Origin: Planctomycetota bacterium | GTDB taxonomy: Bacteria; Planctomycetota; Phycisphaerae; Phycisphaerales; UBA1924 | Length of the DNA: 64,000 nt | Direction: 5' to 3' | NCBI GenBank assembly: GCA_018968885.1 | Contig: JAGWZK010000002.1 | Coordinates: 62,001-126,000, forward strand | Shown: in pieces, positions 51,710 to 61,032 of the stretch | Layout of the letters: each line of letters opens with the position of its first letter | Position numbering within the stretch: the first letter of the stretch is position 1 | The notes under the pieces: model-generated | Seen by the model: the letters and a program-made list of their open reading frames with translations, nothing else | Databases searched by the model: none | Told to the model about the DNA's origin: nothing | Position numbers and translations under genes: made by a program

Positions 51710-53209
51710 ATGTCGCCATCCACGCCTTCAGCTTCCATCGACGGCGTCGTCGCGGTAACACTCTCCCGCCGCCCCTCATTCACCACCACCCTCCAATCCG
51801 CCCTTGTGTTCGGATTCGGTACGGCTGTCGCCATGTGGGTGATCTTCTTCATCACTCACCTTCCCTCGCTGGCGATTCCCGCTCAGGTCAGCTTCGCGCT
51901 CTTCATCCTCTGTATCTGCGGCGGGGCGTTTCTCGCCGCGCGGCAGCAAGCAGCCACTCCCGGCTGGCTCGCAGGTCTGGCCGCCGCCATTGTCAGCGCA
52001 CTGGTCAACGTGCTGTTGCTCGGCGCCTTCATCGTCAAGCAACCCCCCACCGCCGACCCCGCCTCCACCATTCCCGCTAGTGGTGCCAGTGGCCTTCATG
52101 GTGAATCTCTCATGTCCTTGGGAGGATTTTTCATCGCATGCATGGCGCTGGGCGTGATCTCGGGCGCAATCGGAGGAATGGGCAACGCCTTGCGAGTGTC
52201 TCGTCAGCACTCTTCCTCACACTGGCTCTCTCGCTTTGCCATCATCAACACCATCTGCTTTCTTCCCTTGCTGCTCATCGGCGGACTCGTCACCACCACT
52301 GGCAGCGGCATGAGCGTGCGTGGCTGGCCCGATTCCTTCGGCGCCAACATGTTCCTCTACCCCATTTCGCTGATGACCAGCCATCAAGCCGTCTTTCTCG
52401 AACACTCCCACCGCCTCTTTGGCACCTTTGTCGGCCTCGCTGTCGTCGTGCTCACTGCGTGGGTGCTGCTGGCCAAAGTCGGTGGTGGCATCGGCGCGCG
52501 CGTGGTGGGCCTCCTTATTCTGGTCTGTATCCAAGGTGCTCTCGGTGGCTTTCGTGTCACTGAGAATTCGCTCTTTCTGTCCATGCTGCATGGTGTGACC
52601 GGACAACTCACCTTCGCCGCAGCGATCCTGGTGATGATGCTGCTCCTCCCCAGCTATCACACCGCTGCGACAGCCGTTGCCGATCCGGATGCACGCAAGC
52701 GCAAGGCCCTGGCATCCGCACTGCTTCACTCCACAATCCTGCAATTGATCATGGGCGCTGCGTATCGGCACCTGCGGCACGCCGATTCCCCCGGCGCCAA
52801 TCATGCCATGTGGGGACACATGTTCTTTTCACTCATCGTGGTGGGAGCTGGCGTGATGGCCGCGACGTTCGCACGCTCACGCCCCGGCGACCAACCTCAC
52901 GATCGCCTGATGAGGCACATCGGCATCGCCACCGTCGCGTGTGTCGCCATGCAGTTCCTGCTGGGATGGCTCGCCTTCTACTTCGTGCACACGGGCGATT
53001 CCAAAGGGAATATTCCCATGCCAGAAGAACTCGCGACCGCCACGTCACTGCGCCCGACCGAGGTGATCTTCCGCACATTGCACCAGGGCAACGGCGCGAT
53101 CCTCCTCGCGCTGGCGACCATGGGGTTGGTGCTGAGCAAGCGCATCTGGCGGGCCACGCTTCCCTCGACTGTCGGGCCGGGCCCAGCCACTGCCGCCGCG
53201 GCTACGTAA
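51710..53209 (+). CDS. ctaA: Heme A synthase (COX15/CtaA) with extra N-terminal membrane domain
   Basis: 499 residues, about 150-180 longer than usual. From about residue 180 on it follows COX15/CtaA: LVTTTGSGMSVRGWPDSFG, then EHSHRLFGTFVGL (first conserved His pair region), QGALGGFRVTE, LHGVTGQLTFA, and in the second half HMFFSLIVVGAG and FRTLHQGNGAILLALATMG. It oxidises heme O to heme A for the oxidase encoded opposite. The first 160 residues hold about four additional membrane helices. A strong ribosome site precedes the ATG. CtaB (heme O synthase) is not in the window. Confidence 0.93.
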   Translation: MSPSTPSASIDGVVAVTLSRRPSFTTTLQSALVFGFGTAVAMWVIFFITHLPSLAIPAQVSFALFILCICGGAFLAARQQAATPGWLAGLAAAIVSALVNVLLLGAFIVKQPPTADPASTIPASGASGLHGESLMSLGGFFIACMALGVISGAIGGMGNALRVSRQHSSSHWLSRFAIINTICFLPLLLIGGLVTTTGSGMSVRGWPDSFGANMFLYPISLMTSHQAVFLEHSHRLFGTFVGLAVVVLTAWVLLAKVGGGIGARVVGLLILVCIQGALGGFRVTENSLFLSMLHGVTGQLTFAAAILVMMLLLPSYHTAATAVADPDARKRKALASALLHSTILQLIMGAAYRHLRHADSPGANHAMWGHMFFSLIVVGAGVMAATFARSRPGDQPHDRLMRHIGIATVACVAMQFLLGWLAFYFVHTGDSKGNIPMPEELATATSLRPTEVIFRTLHQGNGAILLALATMGLVLSKRIWRATLPSTVGPGPATAAAAT

Positions 53210-53359
53210 AGCGTTTTCGGACGCGCATCACAGATCGCACAGACAGAACTGTCGTCATACGTGCACACGCGTGCTGCGCCACATCGCGCAGTGCCAGACG
53301 GGTTGCGACTCGCTCGTTCGCTGCGCTGATGTTCTGGCGTGCTCCTCGTGCAAACCATC

Positions 53360-54628
53360 ATGGCTCGTCCCGGCATGACCCTGGCCATGCCGATTCACCA
53401 CCCCAAGCGCCCGGAGATGTTGCTCCTCAACACCGGTGCTGCTCTTGACTCCTTTGCTCTGGGGCACCTGCGCGAACTGGGTATCAGCGACATCCGGATC
53501 AACTACCCGGGGCTTAAATACCTGGCCCCATACGTCAGCCCGGTGATGCGCGAGGCGTGTGTGGAAACCACCCGCAAACTCGCTGGCGTCTTTGAGCATG
53601 TCCGCCACGATGCTCACGCTCGTTTGGAGTTCCAACCTGTCCGACGCGCCGTGGCCGACATGGTCGAATCCATGGTCAATCACCCCATGGCCGCTCTCTA
53701 CATCAACGAGGTCAGCCAGACCGATCAACCTGCGCTGCGCCGCGCGGTCAACGTCGCGTTCCTCAGCGCGCTGATGGGCATCTCGTTGCAGTCGTACCTG
53801 ATCCAGGATCGTCCCCGGCTGAAGCCCGGCTTTGCCCGCGATGTGGCCCCGCTGGGGTTGGGCGCACTGCTTTCCGATCTTGGCGCACAACTGATTCCAC
53901 CCGCCGCGCTGGAACGCTACTACCGCACGCACGACGACACCGATCCGGAATGGCGCCAGCACGTCACCATCGGGCACGCCCTCTTGCGCGGCGAAGTGGA
54001 ACCCTCCGCCGCCGCCGTAGTGCTCAACCATCATCAGAACTTTGACGGCAGTGGCTATCCACTCCTCACCGATGCCGAGCAGGGGGAGCACGCTCCCGCA
54101 GGTTCCAAGATTCACGTATTCAGCCGCATCGCGGCTGTCGCTGATTGGTTTGATCGCCTGCGCTGGGGAACTTTCTCAGCCGATGGCGTTGCACCCGCCA
54201 AACCCGCGCGTCCGGTGGTGCGCGTACTCCGCATGATGCGTGAAGCACCCCTCGCGCACCTCCTCGACCCTGTCTGCGTCCGCGCCATGGTGGCAGTCGC
54301 GCCACCTTATCCGCCCGGTTCACTGGTCACGATCACTGGCGACGTCCGCTGTGTAGTCGTGGATTGGTCACCTCTCGATCCCTGCCGCCCCATCGTGCAG
54401 CCCATCGGTGATCTTTCCAGAGGTTCGATCGAGGAGGGAAACGAGACCATCGATCTCCGACGCGAGCGAAATCTGGTGGTAACGCACATCGAAGGTCAGG
54501 ATGTCAGCAAAGATAACTTTGAAGCCCGCTCACAGAGTGAATTCGATCTTTCCGCGTTTTATCGATTGGCGGAGACCGGCACTTCTCACGCCGATGAGGC
54601 AGAACAACCTTTCCGCCGATCGGCGTGA
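53360..54628 (+). CDS. Degenerate HD-GYP-domain protein
   Basis: 422 residues from the ATG at 53360 (a GTG at 53339 is possible). It opens with P-G-M-T-L-A-M-P-I, typical of the short N-terminal domain before HD-GYP modules. The later part of the HD-GYP fold is clear: H224-H225-x-x-x-D-G-S-G-Y-P and then SRIAAVADWFDRL. The catalytic HDIGK motif is replaced by S172-D-L-G-A176, so the metal-binding His and the Lys are gone, and the first His of the fold (usually H-S-V-N-V) reads R-A-V-N-V. It may bind cyclic di-GMP or a partner without hydrolysing. The C-terminal 110 residues, including a 'VVDWSPLDP' stretch, are typical of non-enzymatic relatives. Confidence 0.75.
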   Translation: MARPGMTLAMPIHHPKRPEMLLLNTGAALDSFALGHLRELGISDIRINYPGLKYLAPYVSPVMREACVETTRKLAGVFEHVRHDAHARLEFQPVRRAVADMVESMVNHPMAALYINEVSQTDQPALRRAVNVAFLSALMGISLQSYLIQDRPRLKPGFARDVAPLGLGALLSDLGAQLIPPAALERYYRTHDDTDPEWRQHVTIGHALLRGEVEPSAAAVVLNHHQNFDGSGYPLLTDAEQGEHAPAGSKIHVFSRIAAVADWFDRLRWGTFSADGVAPAKPARPVVRVLRMMREAPLAHLLDPVCVRAMVAVAPPYPPGSLVTITGDVRCVVVDWSPLDPCRPIVQPIGDLSRGSIEEGNETIDLRRERNLVVTHIEGQDVSKDNFEARSQSEFDLSAFYRLAETGTSHADEAEQPFRRSA

Positions 54629-54640
54629 AATACCGGAAAG

Positions 54641-56488
54641 TTACAGCGTGGGCTTCGGCGCCGGTGCTCCACCTGCTGGCGGATTCGCCGCCGGTGATGT
54701 GCTTCCCGGCGATGGAGCAGTCGGTGGCGTGCCCGAAGGTGTAGAACCAGTTGAAGGTCCACCTGATGGTGCTCCTCCGGGCTGAGCGCCTGCAGGTCCA
54801 CGATTCTGCCGATTACGCCCACCTCCGCCCGCACCACCACCACCCCCACCACCACCTTCCGGACGCGAACGCGGACCCGCCTCGCCAGGCATCCGTGGCG
54901 TCATTGGCATTGCCTCTTCCTCGGCAATCGGCTGACCATTTTCATCCAGCTTGTATCCCGTGGCCTTCAGCGCATTCAGTTCCCAGCCGGTGTTGATCAC
55001 CTCGCCGGGTGTCGGCTCGCGCAGCAGCACCGCCGTGGATTCCGGCAGCCCCGCGGAGATCTCCGCCATCGTGTCAGAGCGACGACCCACCTTCACCGGC
55101 ACGCGTCGGAACTTGCTCCCATCCGCTGTATATACAAAGCGCACCGCGCCATCGTTGAAGACTGCCTGCACCGGAACCGCAATCGAATCAGTCACGCGGC
55201 CCAGAATGATCTGGGCTTCCGCACGCATCGACGGCTTGAGAAGTGATGTGTCCTCATCCTTGTCGATGTGCACGCGCACGGTATATTCCCGCAGATTGGG
55301 ATCACGCCAACCGTTGCTCTCGGCCAGCACTCCAATCGACTCCACCACGCCACGATACAGCTTGCCGCCCGCCGCTTCGACCTTGATGGACGCGGGCATG
55401 CCGGCACGAATCCGCCCGGCCAGAGACTCATGGACCTTGACCGACGCCACCATTTCGGATGTGTCAGGCAAGCTCATCAACTGCTCGTTGTTGGTCACTT
55501 CCTTGCCGACTTGCAGTGAACCATCCTGAAAACGGCCACGCTCCATGCTTGTGGCATACACCACAAGCCCGTCACGAGGGGCTTTGACGACCGTGTTTTC
55601 CTTCTGCTGATTCAGCTTTGCCAGATTCTCTTCGCGCAAGCGAAGTTGCTGCTTCTTGTTCTCCAGATCCGCCTTCTTGACCGCCAGTTCCTTCTCGTTG
55701 TTCAGTTCGACTCGTTGCAGTTCCGCCTCGGCATCAGCCACATCACCAAGCTTGGTCTGCTCGTCCTTGGGATACTCGTAGCTGTTGTACACCTCGATGT
55801 TCTTCTGGGCCTTTTCCAGCGCCTTGGTCCATTCGATCACCGCGATGCGGTCCTTCTCTAACTCCTCACTGGAGAGAAACTCACGCGCAAAAAGCTTCTC
55901 ACTCCGCTCCAGTCGGTCCTTGGCGCGATTGAGTTCGCGGTCCGCCTTTTCAAGATCCAGAGACAGCGACAGACGCTTGATCGCAACATCACCCTCTTTC
56001 CACTGTTCCAGCGTCACTCGCGTCAGGTCCCGCTTCAGTTTCGCCTTGCGCAGACGGCTCTCGTTATCAATCTCCTGAATCGCCACCGCATTCTCAGCAC
56101 TCACCAGATCCGACCGCGAGCTCTGCACTCGCGCCGTCTCATCAATAATCTGCTTGTCGATCTGATCAGCCGAAAGCACCAGCAGCACATCACCGGCCTT
56201 CACCTTGGTCCCTTCCTTCACCAGTTCCACAATACTGGTCCGGCTTTCCACCTTGCTGCGAATCTCCAGATCGTCCTTGGCTTCCAATTGCCCCGAAGCC
56301 ACCGTCGTGATCTCGAAGCTCTGCTTCCGCGCCATCGCGCGATCAGCCGTCAGGTTCGCACCCGTGCGCGCCTCCGCATCATCGCACCCTGCCAAGGGCA
56401 ACATGCACGCTGTCCCGGCAACAGTCATGATCCAAAACGCAGCCGAGCACGCCGCCACGCGAGCCGTTCGGAAGGAGTTATTCAGCAT
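54641..56488 (-). CDS. HlyD/RND-type periplasmic adaptor lipoprotein
   Basis: 615 residues from the ATG at 56488 (AAGGTGG site 8 bases upstream). Leader ends MLPLAGC, giving a lipidated Cys near residue 33. A lipoyl-like half motif (EIRSKVESRTSIVELVKEGTKVKAGDVLLVL) and its partner (APRDGLVVYAT) flank a long coiled coil of about 220 residues; beta-barrel and membrane-proximal domains follow. The tail (about 535-615) is Gly, Pro, Arg and Asn rich. Such adaptors bridge an inner-membrane transporter and an outer-membrane channel. No transporter gene is adjacent. Confidence 0.87.
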   Translation of the reverse strand: MLNNSFRTARVAACSAAFWIMTVAGTACMLPLAGCDDAEARTGANLTADRAMARKQSFEITTVASGQLEAKDDLEIRSKVESRTSIVELVKEGTKVKAGDVLLVLSADQIDKQIIDETARVQSSRSDLVSAENAVAIQEIDNESRLRKAKLKRDLTRVTLEQWKEGDVAIKRLSLSLDLEKADRELNRAKDRLERSEKLFAREFLSSEELEKDRIAVIEWTKALEKAQKNIEVYNSYEYPKDEQTKLGDVADAEAELQRVELNNEKELAVKKADLENKKQQLRLREENLAKLNQQKENTVVKAPRDGLVVYATSMERGRFQDGSLQVGKEVTNNEQLMSLPDTSEMVASVKVHESLAGRIRAGMPASIKVEAAGGKLYRGVVESIGVLAESNGWRDPNLREYTVRVHIDKDEDTSLLKPSMRAEAQIILGRVTDSIAVPVQAVFNDGAVRFVYTADGSKFRRVPVKVGRRSDTMAEISAGLPESTAVLLREPTPGEVINTGWELNALKATGYKLDENGQPIAEEEAMPMTPRMPGEAGPRSRPEGGGGGGGGAGGGGRNRQNRGPAGAQPGGAPSGGPSTGSTPSGTPPTAPSPGSTSPAANPPAGGAPAPKPTL

Positions 56489-56606
56489 GTGATCCACCTT
56501 GAGGAAAACCCACCTGCAACGCCGTGTCACCCTTCCACGCGGCTTGGGGATAACAATGGTATCGCTCCAGCATCGGATATAGATGCGGGAGTATCCCCGA
56601 GGTTCC

Positions 56607-57302
56607 ATGTCCGAAACCCTGATCGTCGTCAGTACCGAATTGGAAGCACGCCCGCTGCTGACAGCGTGGAATGTGGCTCGCGATGCCAGCACGCTGCCAC
56701 ACTGGTCGCTCATCCCATTGCACCCGGGCCTCGACCTGCTCATCACAGGCGTCAGCAAGGCCAACGCCGCTGCTGCCCTTGCTCACTGCCTCCAACCTCG
56801 CCACACCACCATCCTCAACCTGGGAATTGGCGGCACCCTCCCCGGCAGCCCGGCTCAGATCGGCGATGTGGTTCTCGGAACCATGGCCATCTTCGCCGAC
56901 GAGGGCGTTCCCACACCCCCTGGCAACTTCCTCTCTTGTGCCGCACTGGGATTCGGCCTCGACGAAAACCGCAAGGACGATTGCTTCGCGCCGTCAAAGC
57001 GATTGCTGAACACCCTTGCACCCCTCGCCACACATCAGGGGCGAATCGCCACGGTCAGCGAGTGTTCCGGCACCGATGCCCGTGCTGCAGAGATCGTGCG
57101 CCGCACCAACGCCATCGCCGAAGGGATGGAAGGAGCAGCTGTGGCGCTTGTCGCTCAGCGCCTGCGCCGCGAATGGGCCGAAATCCGCATCATCAGCAAC
57201 ACCACCGGCGATCGCGACAAACAGGTGTGGAAGGTGAGGGAGGCGGTGCCCCAGTTGGCAGTCATCGCCAAAGCTGCAGCAGAGAAGTTGAGTGGCAGAT
57301 AA
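56607..57302 (+). CDS. mqnB: Futalosine hydrolase
   Basis: 231 residues from the ATG at 56607. It is a nucleoside phosphorylase-fold enzyme that releases hypoxanthine from futalosine, a step of the futalosine route to menaquinone. Blocks: LNLGIGGTLPGS, QIGDVVLGTMAIFADEG, A-T-V-S-E-C-S-G-T-D-A-R-A, A-E-G-M-E-G-A-A-V-A and ISNTTGDRD, with the Glu-Met-Glu-Gly nucleoside-binding motif. MTA/SAH nucleosidase is the main alternative, but the 'ADEG' and 'EGMEGAAVA' context favours MqnB. Its menaquinone would feed the alternative complex III nearby. Divergent from the adaptor gene. Confidence 0.88.
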   Translation: MSETLIVVSTELEARPLLTAWNVARDASTLPHWSLIPLHPGLDLLITGVSKANAAAALAHCLQPRHTTILNLGIGGTLPGSPAQIGDVVLGTMAIFADEGVPTPPGNFLSCAALGFGLDENRKDDCFAPSKRLLNTLAPLATHQGRIATVSECSGTDARAAEIVRRTNAIAEGMEGAAVALVAQRLRREWAEIRIISNTTGDRDKQVWKVREAVPQLAVIAKAAAEKLSGR

Positions 57303-57384
57303 CCGCTAAGCGAGAAACAGACAAGTGGTCAGCCACTTACCGGACGGTGGCCCTGTCACACCGAGCGCGACTGTTCCGATCATG

Positions 57385-57407
57385 CCGCGTGGGCAAACGC
57401 GGTCTTT
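57385..57407 (+). terminator. Possible terminator after mqnB
   Basis: CCGCGT-GGGCAA-ACGCGG (57385-57402) followed by TCTTT. An extra small stem AAGTGG-TCAG-CCACTT lies at 57324-57339. Confidence 0.35.
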
Positions 57408-57503
57408 GGTGCCGCCGATGCGGGGGATCAATGGACCAGATTGGCACGCCGATGACACCCTAAGCATACCGCGCGATACCTGCGCGGAGCCGGGAGATGT
57501 GCC

Positions 57504-58796
57504 ATGGGTCTTTCGCTGAGCAAATTGACACTGAAGTCCATTCCGGGACTTTCCGGTTCGCTCGGCGAGCGGCTGAACGAGAGGTTCGGCGGCACCGTGA
57601 GCACTCTCACGCCGACGACCTTTCCCATCGGCATCGATTTTGGCACCAGTGCCATGAAGGTGCTTCAGCTCGGCCCCGGCGAACCACCCTCGCTGGTTTC
57701 AGCCGTGAGCGTGGAAACTCCTGAGCCACTCCTCAATGACCCCAAGCGGCGCTTTCTCTGGCAGTTGTCCCAGCTCGGCGACGCTGTGAAGGCCGGCAAC
57801 TTCAAAGGACGCAAGGCCGTCTGTGTGCTTCCTGCCTCGGTGACGTACACCAAGCAGATGCAGTTCCCACGCACCGAAGGGGTGGATGTGCGCGAGTTGG
57901 CCGAAACCGCTCTTGCCACACAGCTCGAGTGTGACCCCTCGTCCTTTGTCATGCGTCACGTCGACGTTGGCGCGGTCGGCAGCGGTGCCAAGCACGAAGT
58001 CATCGGCATGGCCGTCGGTCGCGACTTTGTCGACGACCTGATGCGCTCCCTCAAGCAGGCCAAGCTCGAACCGGTGGGCATGCAGAGTGAGTTCTTCGCC
58101 GTGCTGCACGCCTTTGATTATCTCACACGCCGCGCCGAAGACGCCAGTCTCAGCTCTCTCTATCTCGACATGGGATACAACTCCACGACCGTCATCATCG
58201 CCCACGGACGGCAGATGGTCTTTGCCCGCGCCATTGAGCACGGTGGTCGCCACCTCGATGAATACATCGCGCAGGAAACCCGCCTGGACCTGACCGCAGC
58301 GCGGCAGACACGCCTGGCCATGGAGTACCTCACCAAGCGCGATCGCGAATTGGCTCGCGAGAATGCCGTCATCGCCGCCGTGCAGCCCACGGCTGCCTCC
58401 ACTCCTCCGGGCACAACCGTCTCGGCACCGGCTTCAACTCCGGCATCGGTGACACCGGGCGCAACCTTCCCTGCCGCCGATTCGGTGGGTGCGAACCTCG
58501 ACCTGCGCGAGCCCCTGGAAACCCTCACCGACGACATCGCCATGTGCATGCGCTACTACGACTCCATCTTCCCGGGTCGCCGCCTCGACCGCGCCATCTT
58601 TGTCGGTGGCGAGGCCCGCCATCGCGGCTTGTGTCAGCATGTGGCGCGCGTGCTGCGCATGCCAGCGCAGATCGCCGATCCCATGGCTCGCGTCGCCCGC
58701 ACTGGCACCGAGCGAGTGCACGGTGTGAACTTCCGCGAAACGCAACCGGGATGGGCCGCCGCCATCGGCGTGTGCCTGGCACCGGCAGACCTCTGA
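57504..58796 (+). CDS. pilM: Type IV pilus assembly protein PilM
   Basis: 430 residues. Actin/FtsA-like ATPase that forms the cytoplasmic ring of the pilus or type II secretion alignment complex. The phosphate-1 loop GIDFGTSAMKVLQL is at about 51-64; 'LYLDMGYNSTTVIIAHG' is the phosphate-2 loop, and 'FVGGEARHRG' the adenosine motif. 'VCVLPASVTYTKQMQFPRTE' also fits. A Pro/Ala/Thr insert of about 40 residues (near 290-330) is unusual. It starts the five-gene set; ATG preceded by GGGAG. Confidence 0.9.
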   Translation: MGLSLSKLTLKSIPGLSGSLGERLNERFGGTVSTLTPTTFPIGIDFGTSAMKVLQLGPGEPPSLVSAVSVETPEPLLNDPKRRFLWQLSQLGDAVKAGNFKGRKAVCVLPASVTYTKQMQFPRTEGVDVRELAETALATQLECDPSSFVMRHVDVGAVGSGAKHEVIGMAVGRDFVDDLMRSLKQAKLEPVGMQSEFFAVLHAFDYLTRRAEDASLSSLYLDMGYNSTTVIIAHGRQMVFARAIEHGGRHLDEYIAQETRLDLTAARQTRLAMEYLTKRDRELARENAVIAAVQPTAASTPPGTTVSAPASTPASVTPGATFPAADSVGANLDLREPLETLTDDIAMCMRYYDSIFPGRRLDRAIFVGGEARHRGLCQHVARVLRMPAQIADPMARVARTGTERVHGVNFRETQPGWAAAIGVCLAPADL

Positions 58797-58838
58797 ACCA
58801 CGTGATTAACAGTCGTGACGATCTTGTCAGGAGTTTCC

Positions 58839-59666
58839 ATGTCCAACGCCACGCCTCAAGCCAAGACCACCAGCGGCAGCTTCCTTCCCGAGGAATACAT
58901 CAAGGGCAAGGCCGAGCAACGCGCCAACCTCATCTGTCTCTGCCTCTTTGTGCTGGTGATGACCGGCGTGATTGGCGCCTTCCTGGTCTCCAAGCAGGTC
59001 GAAGCCCGCGTCACCACGTCGAAACTGGCACTCGATGAAGAATGCGCAGCCGAAGCCAAGAACATCGAGCAGTTGAAGCAGTTGGAAAAGACCCGCTTCT
59101 CCATGCTTGAGAAGGCCGAAGTCACGGCCTCACTTGTCGAAAATGTTCCCCGCTCCGTGCTCATGGGCGAACTCTGGCTCCGCATGCCCGATGGGATCAA
59201 GCTCACCGAAGTAACCCTCAAGAGCAAGCGCATCGAAGCCACACCACCGGTGAGCAACACCACAGGTGGCAAGGGCCTCGCCCCCGTCAAGGTGAAGTCT
59301 CTGGAAGAGCAGGCCAAGGAGCAGGCCGAAAAGGACCGCGTCACGCCTCCAAAATTTGAGCACCAGCTCACCATCATCGGCGCGGCCAGCAACAACAACC
59401 AGATTGCCGACTACATGCGCGCCATCAAGGAGTGCTCTCTGTTTGCCAACGTCGAATTGCAGTACATCCGCGAAACCATGGTGATGGAACGTTCCCTCCG
59501 CCAGTTTGAGGTCAACTGCATCCTCCGCACCGATGTCGATGGCCGCGCTCTGGCCCCCTCGATCGAAGAGCGCTTCAAGCAGGCCGCCGCAGACCGCGCA
59601 AACGGCGGCCAGAAAGCAACGACCAAGGTGGATGACCAGCCCGCCAGCAGGCCCGAACACGAGTAA
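58839..59666 (+). CDS. pilN: PilN-like inner-membrane alignment protein
   Basis: 275 residues. The ATG at 58839 has AGGAG 7 bases upstream. A short cytoplasmic start containing the conserved-type 'FLPEEYIKGK' element, which docks PilN on PilM, is followed by one membrane helix (about 28-48), a coiled coil (50-90) and a ferredoxin-like periplasmic domain ('LMGELWLRMPDGIKLTEVTLKSKRIEA', 'LTIIGAASNNNQIADYMRAIKEC'). Sits 42 bp after pilM. Confidence 0.82.
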   Translation: MSNATPQAKTTSGSFLPEEYIKGKAEQRANLICLCLFVLVMTGVIGAFLVSKQVEARVTTSKLALDEECAAEAKNIEQLKQLEKTRFSMLEKAEVTASLVENVPRSVLMGELWLRMPDGIKLTEVTLKSKRIEATPPVSNTTGGKGLAPVKVKSLEEQAKEQAEKDRVTPPKFEHQLTIIGAASNNNQIADYMRAIKECSLFANVELQYIRETMVMERSLRQFEVNCILRTDVDGRALAPSIEERFKQAAADRANGGQKATTKVDDQPASRPEHE

Positions 59667-59735
59667 GCCCAGGCCGCGAATGACCCGCAATTCTCGCCAC
59701 GAACGAATCTGACCGCACCCTGAGAGGACACGACG

Positions 59736-60308
59736 ATGCGATTCACTCCCCGATCATCCATCCTGCTCGCCACGCTCATCGCGCTTCCGGTCGCGAGCTG
59801 GTGGTTTGTCTTCCGCGAGCAGAATACGCGGATCGCCAAAACCCGCCAGGACATCGAACTCCAGCGCTCCGTGCTGGAAAAGCTCAAGGAAGAGACCGCC
59901 CGCAACGCCGATCTGGCTCGCGCCAATGATCAGATCAAGAAGTCCATCGAGGCCATCGAAACTCGCCTCCCCAGTGGCAAGGAAATCGACTCAGTCGTGC
60001 GTCAGGTCTCTGACCTGGCCATTGCCGCAGGGCTCGATGCCCCCGGCCTCAAGAGCGCCAAGCCCGTCAAGGCCGCCCTCTACATGGAACAGCCACTGGA
60101 AATGACCCTCGATGGAGACTTCGCTGGTTTCTACTCCTTCCTGGTCAATCTCGAAGCTCTCCCCCGCATCACCCGCATCCCAGATCTCACGCTGAAATCC
60201 TCAGATAACGAGACCAGCGAGATGCGTGCGGCATTCACCCTCAGCATCTACTTCCAGGACAAGGACAATCCGGCCAATCAGACCGCCGCCGCAGGAGGTG
60301 CAAAATGA
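59736..60308 (+). CDS. pilO: PilO-like inner-membrane alignment protein
   Basis: 190 residues: membrane helix (about 8-26), coiled coil (30-85), then a ferredoxin-like domain with 'LEMTLDGDFAGFYSFLVNLEALPRITRIPDLTLK', the PilO signature. Pairs with PilN in the periplasm. Its stop overlaps the next start by 4 bp (ATGA at 60305). Confidence 0.88.
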   Translation: MRFTPRSSILLATLIALPVASWWFVFREQNTRIAKTRQDIELQRSVLEKLKEETARNADLARANDQIKKSIEAIETRLPSGKEIDSVVRQVSDLAIAAGLDAPGLKSAKPVKAALYMEQPLEMTLDGDFAGFYSFLVNLEALPRITRIPDLTLKSSDNETSEMRAAFTLSIYFQDKDNPANQTAAAGGAK

Positions 60309-61006
60309 GTCAACGTGGTCCAGTTCCCGAAGCCCCTCTTGATCTCGCCAAACGCTCCGGCCCCGGGATGTTCTCCCTCACCGACAAGCCCCAAGCCCAG
60401 GAAGTGTCCGGCAAGGGCAAGAAGATCAACTCCTACAACATCATCTTCATGGGCATGATCACCTCATCAGTGCTCGTCATCGCCTCCATGCGCTTGCTCA
60501 ATCGCCCCATCGCCACCGCCGAAGCCTCCGAAACCATCTCCTACGACCGCCCCGACATCGACCCAAAGCGTCAGGCCCAGCAGGAGCGCATGCTCGCCAG
60601 CTTGCAGAACACGCAGACAACTCTCAACGTCGATCCCAAGATGCTGGGGTACACCCCCATGCTCACGCGCGAGCGCAGGGTCGATCCCGTCTCCGCCGCT
60701 GCACCCGCTCCCAAGCAGATGGACCCCGCAGAAAAGGCCCGCCTCGAACTCGCCAGCAAGCGCAAGAGTGAGTTTGAAAAGCTCGAACTCTCCGGCACCA
60801 CGCTGGGACGCGTCCCCGTCGCCCGCATCAACGGCGAACTCTTCAAGATCGGCGACAAGGTTGGCGAGATCTTCACCATCAAGGCCATAACCCAGCGCAC
60901 CGTCGAACTGACTCATCAAGACAGCACCTTCGTGCTCGAGCAGCATGAAAAGGGTAAAGACGGCAAGCCCGGCAAGAGCTCGATCCGCCGCCTGCCACCT
61001 CAGTAA
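60305..61006 (+). CDS. PilP/GspC-like protein
   Basis: 233 residues: cytoplasmic start, one membrane helix (about 47-66), a linker, and a C-terminal small beta domain with 'GTTLGRVPVARINGELFKIGDKVGEIFTIKAITQRTVELTHQDSTFVLEQ', which has the fold pattern of PilP/GspC homology-region proteins. The order M-N-O-P supports a PilP-type role linking the PilNO frame to the secretin. Sequence is too divergent for a firm name. Starts within the pilO stop. Confidence 0.72.
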   Translation: MSQRGPVPEAPLDLAKRSGPGMFSLTDKPQAQEVSGKGKKINSYNIIFMGMITSSVLVIASMRLLNRPIATAEASETISYDRPDIDPKRQAQQERMLASLQNTQTTLNVDPKMLGYTPMLTRERRVDPVSAAAPAPKQMDPAEKARLELASKRKSEFEKLELSGTTLGRVPVARINGELFKIGDKVGEIFTIKAITQRTVELTHQDSTFVLEQHEKGKDGKPGKSSIRRLPPQ

Positions 61007-61032
61007 ACCTCACTCGATCAGGAAAATACACC

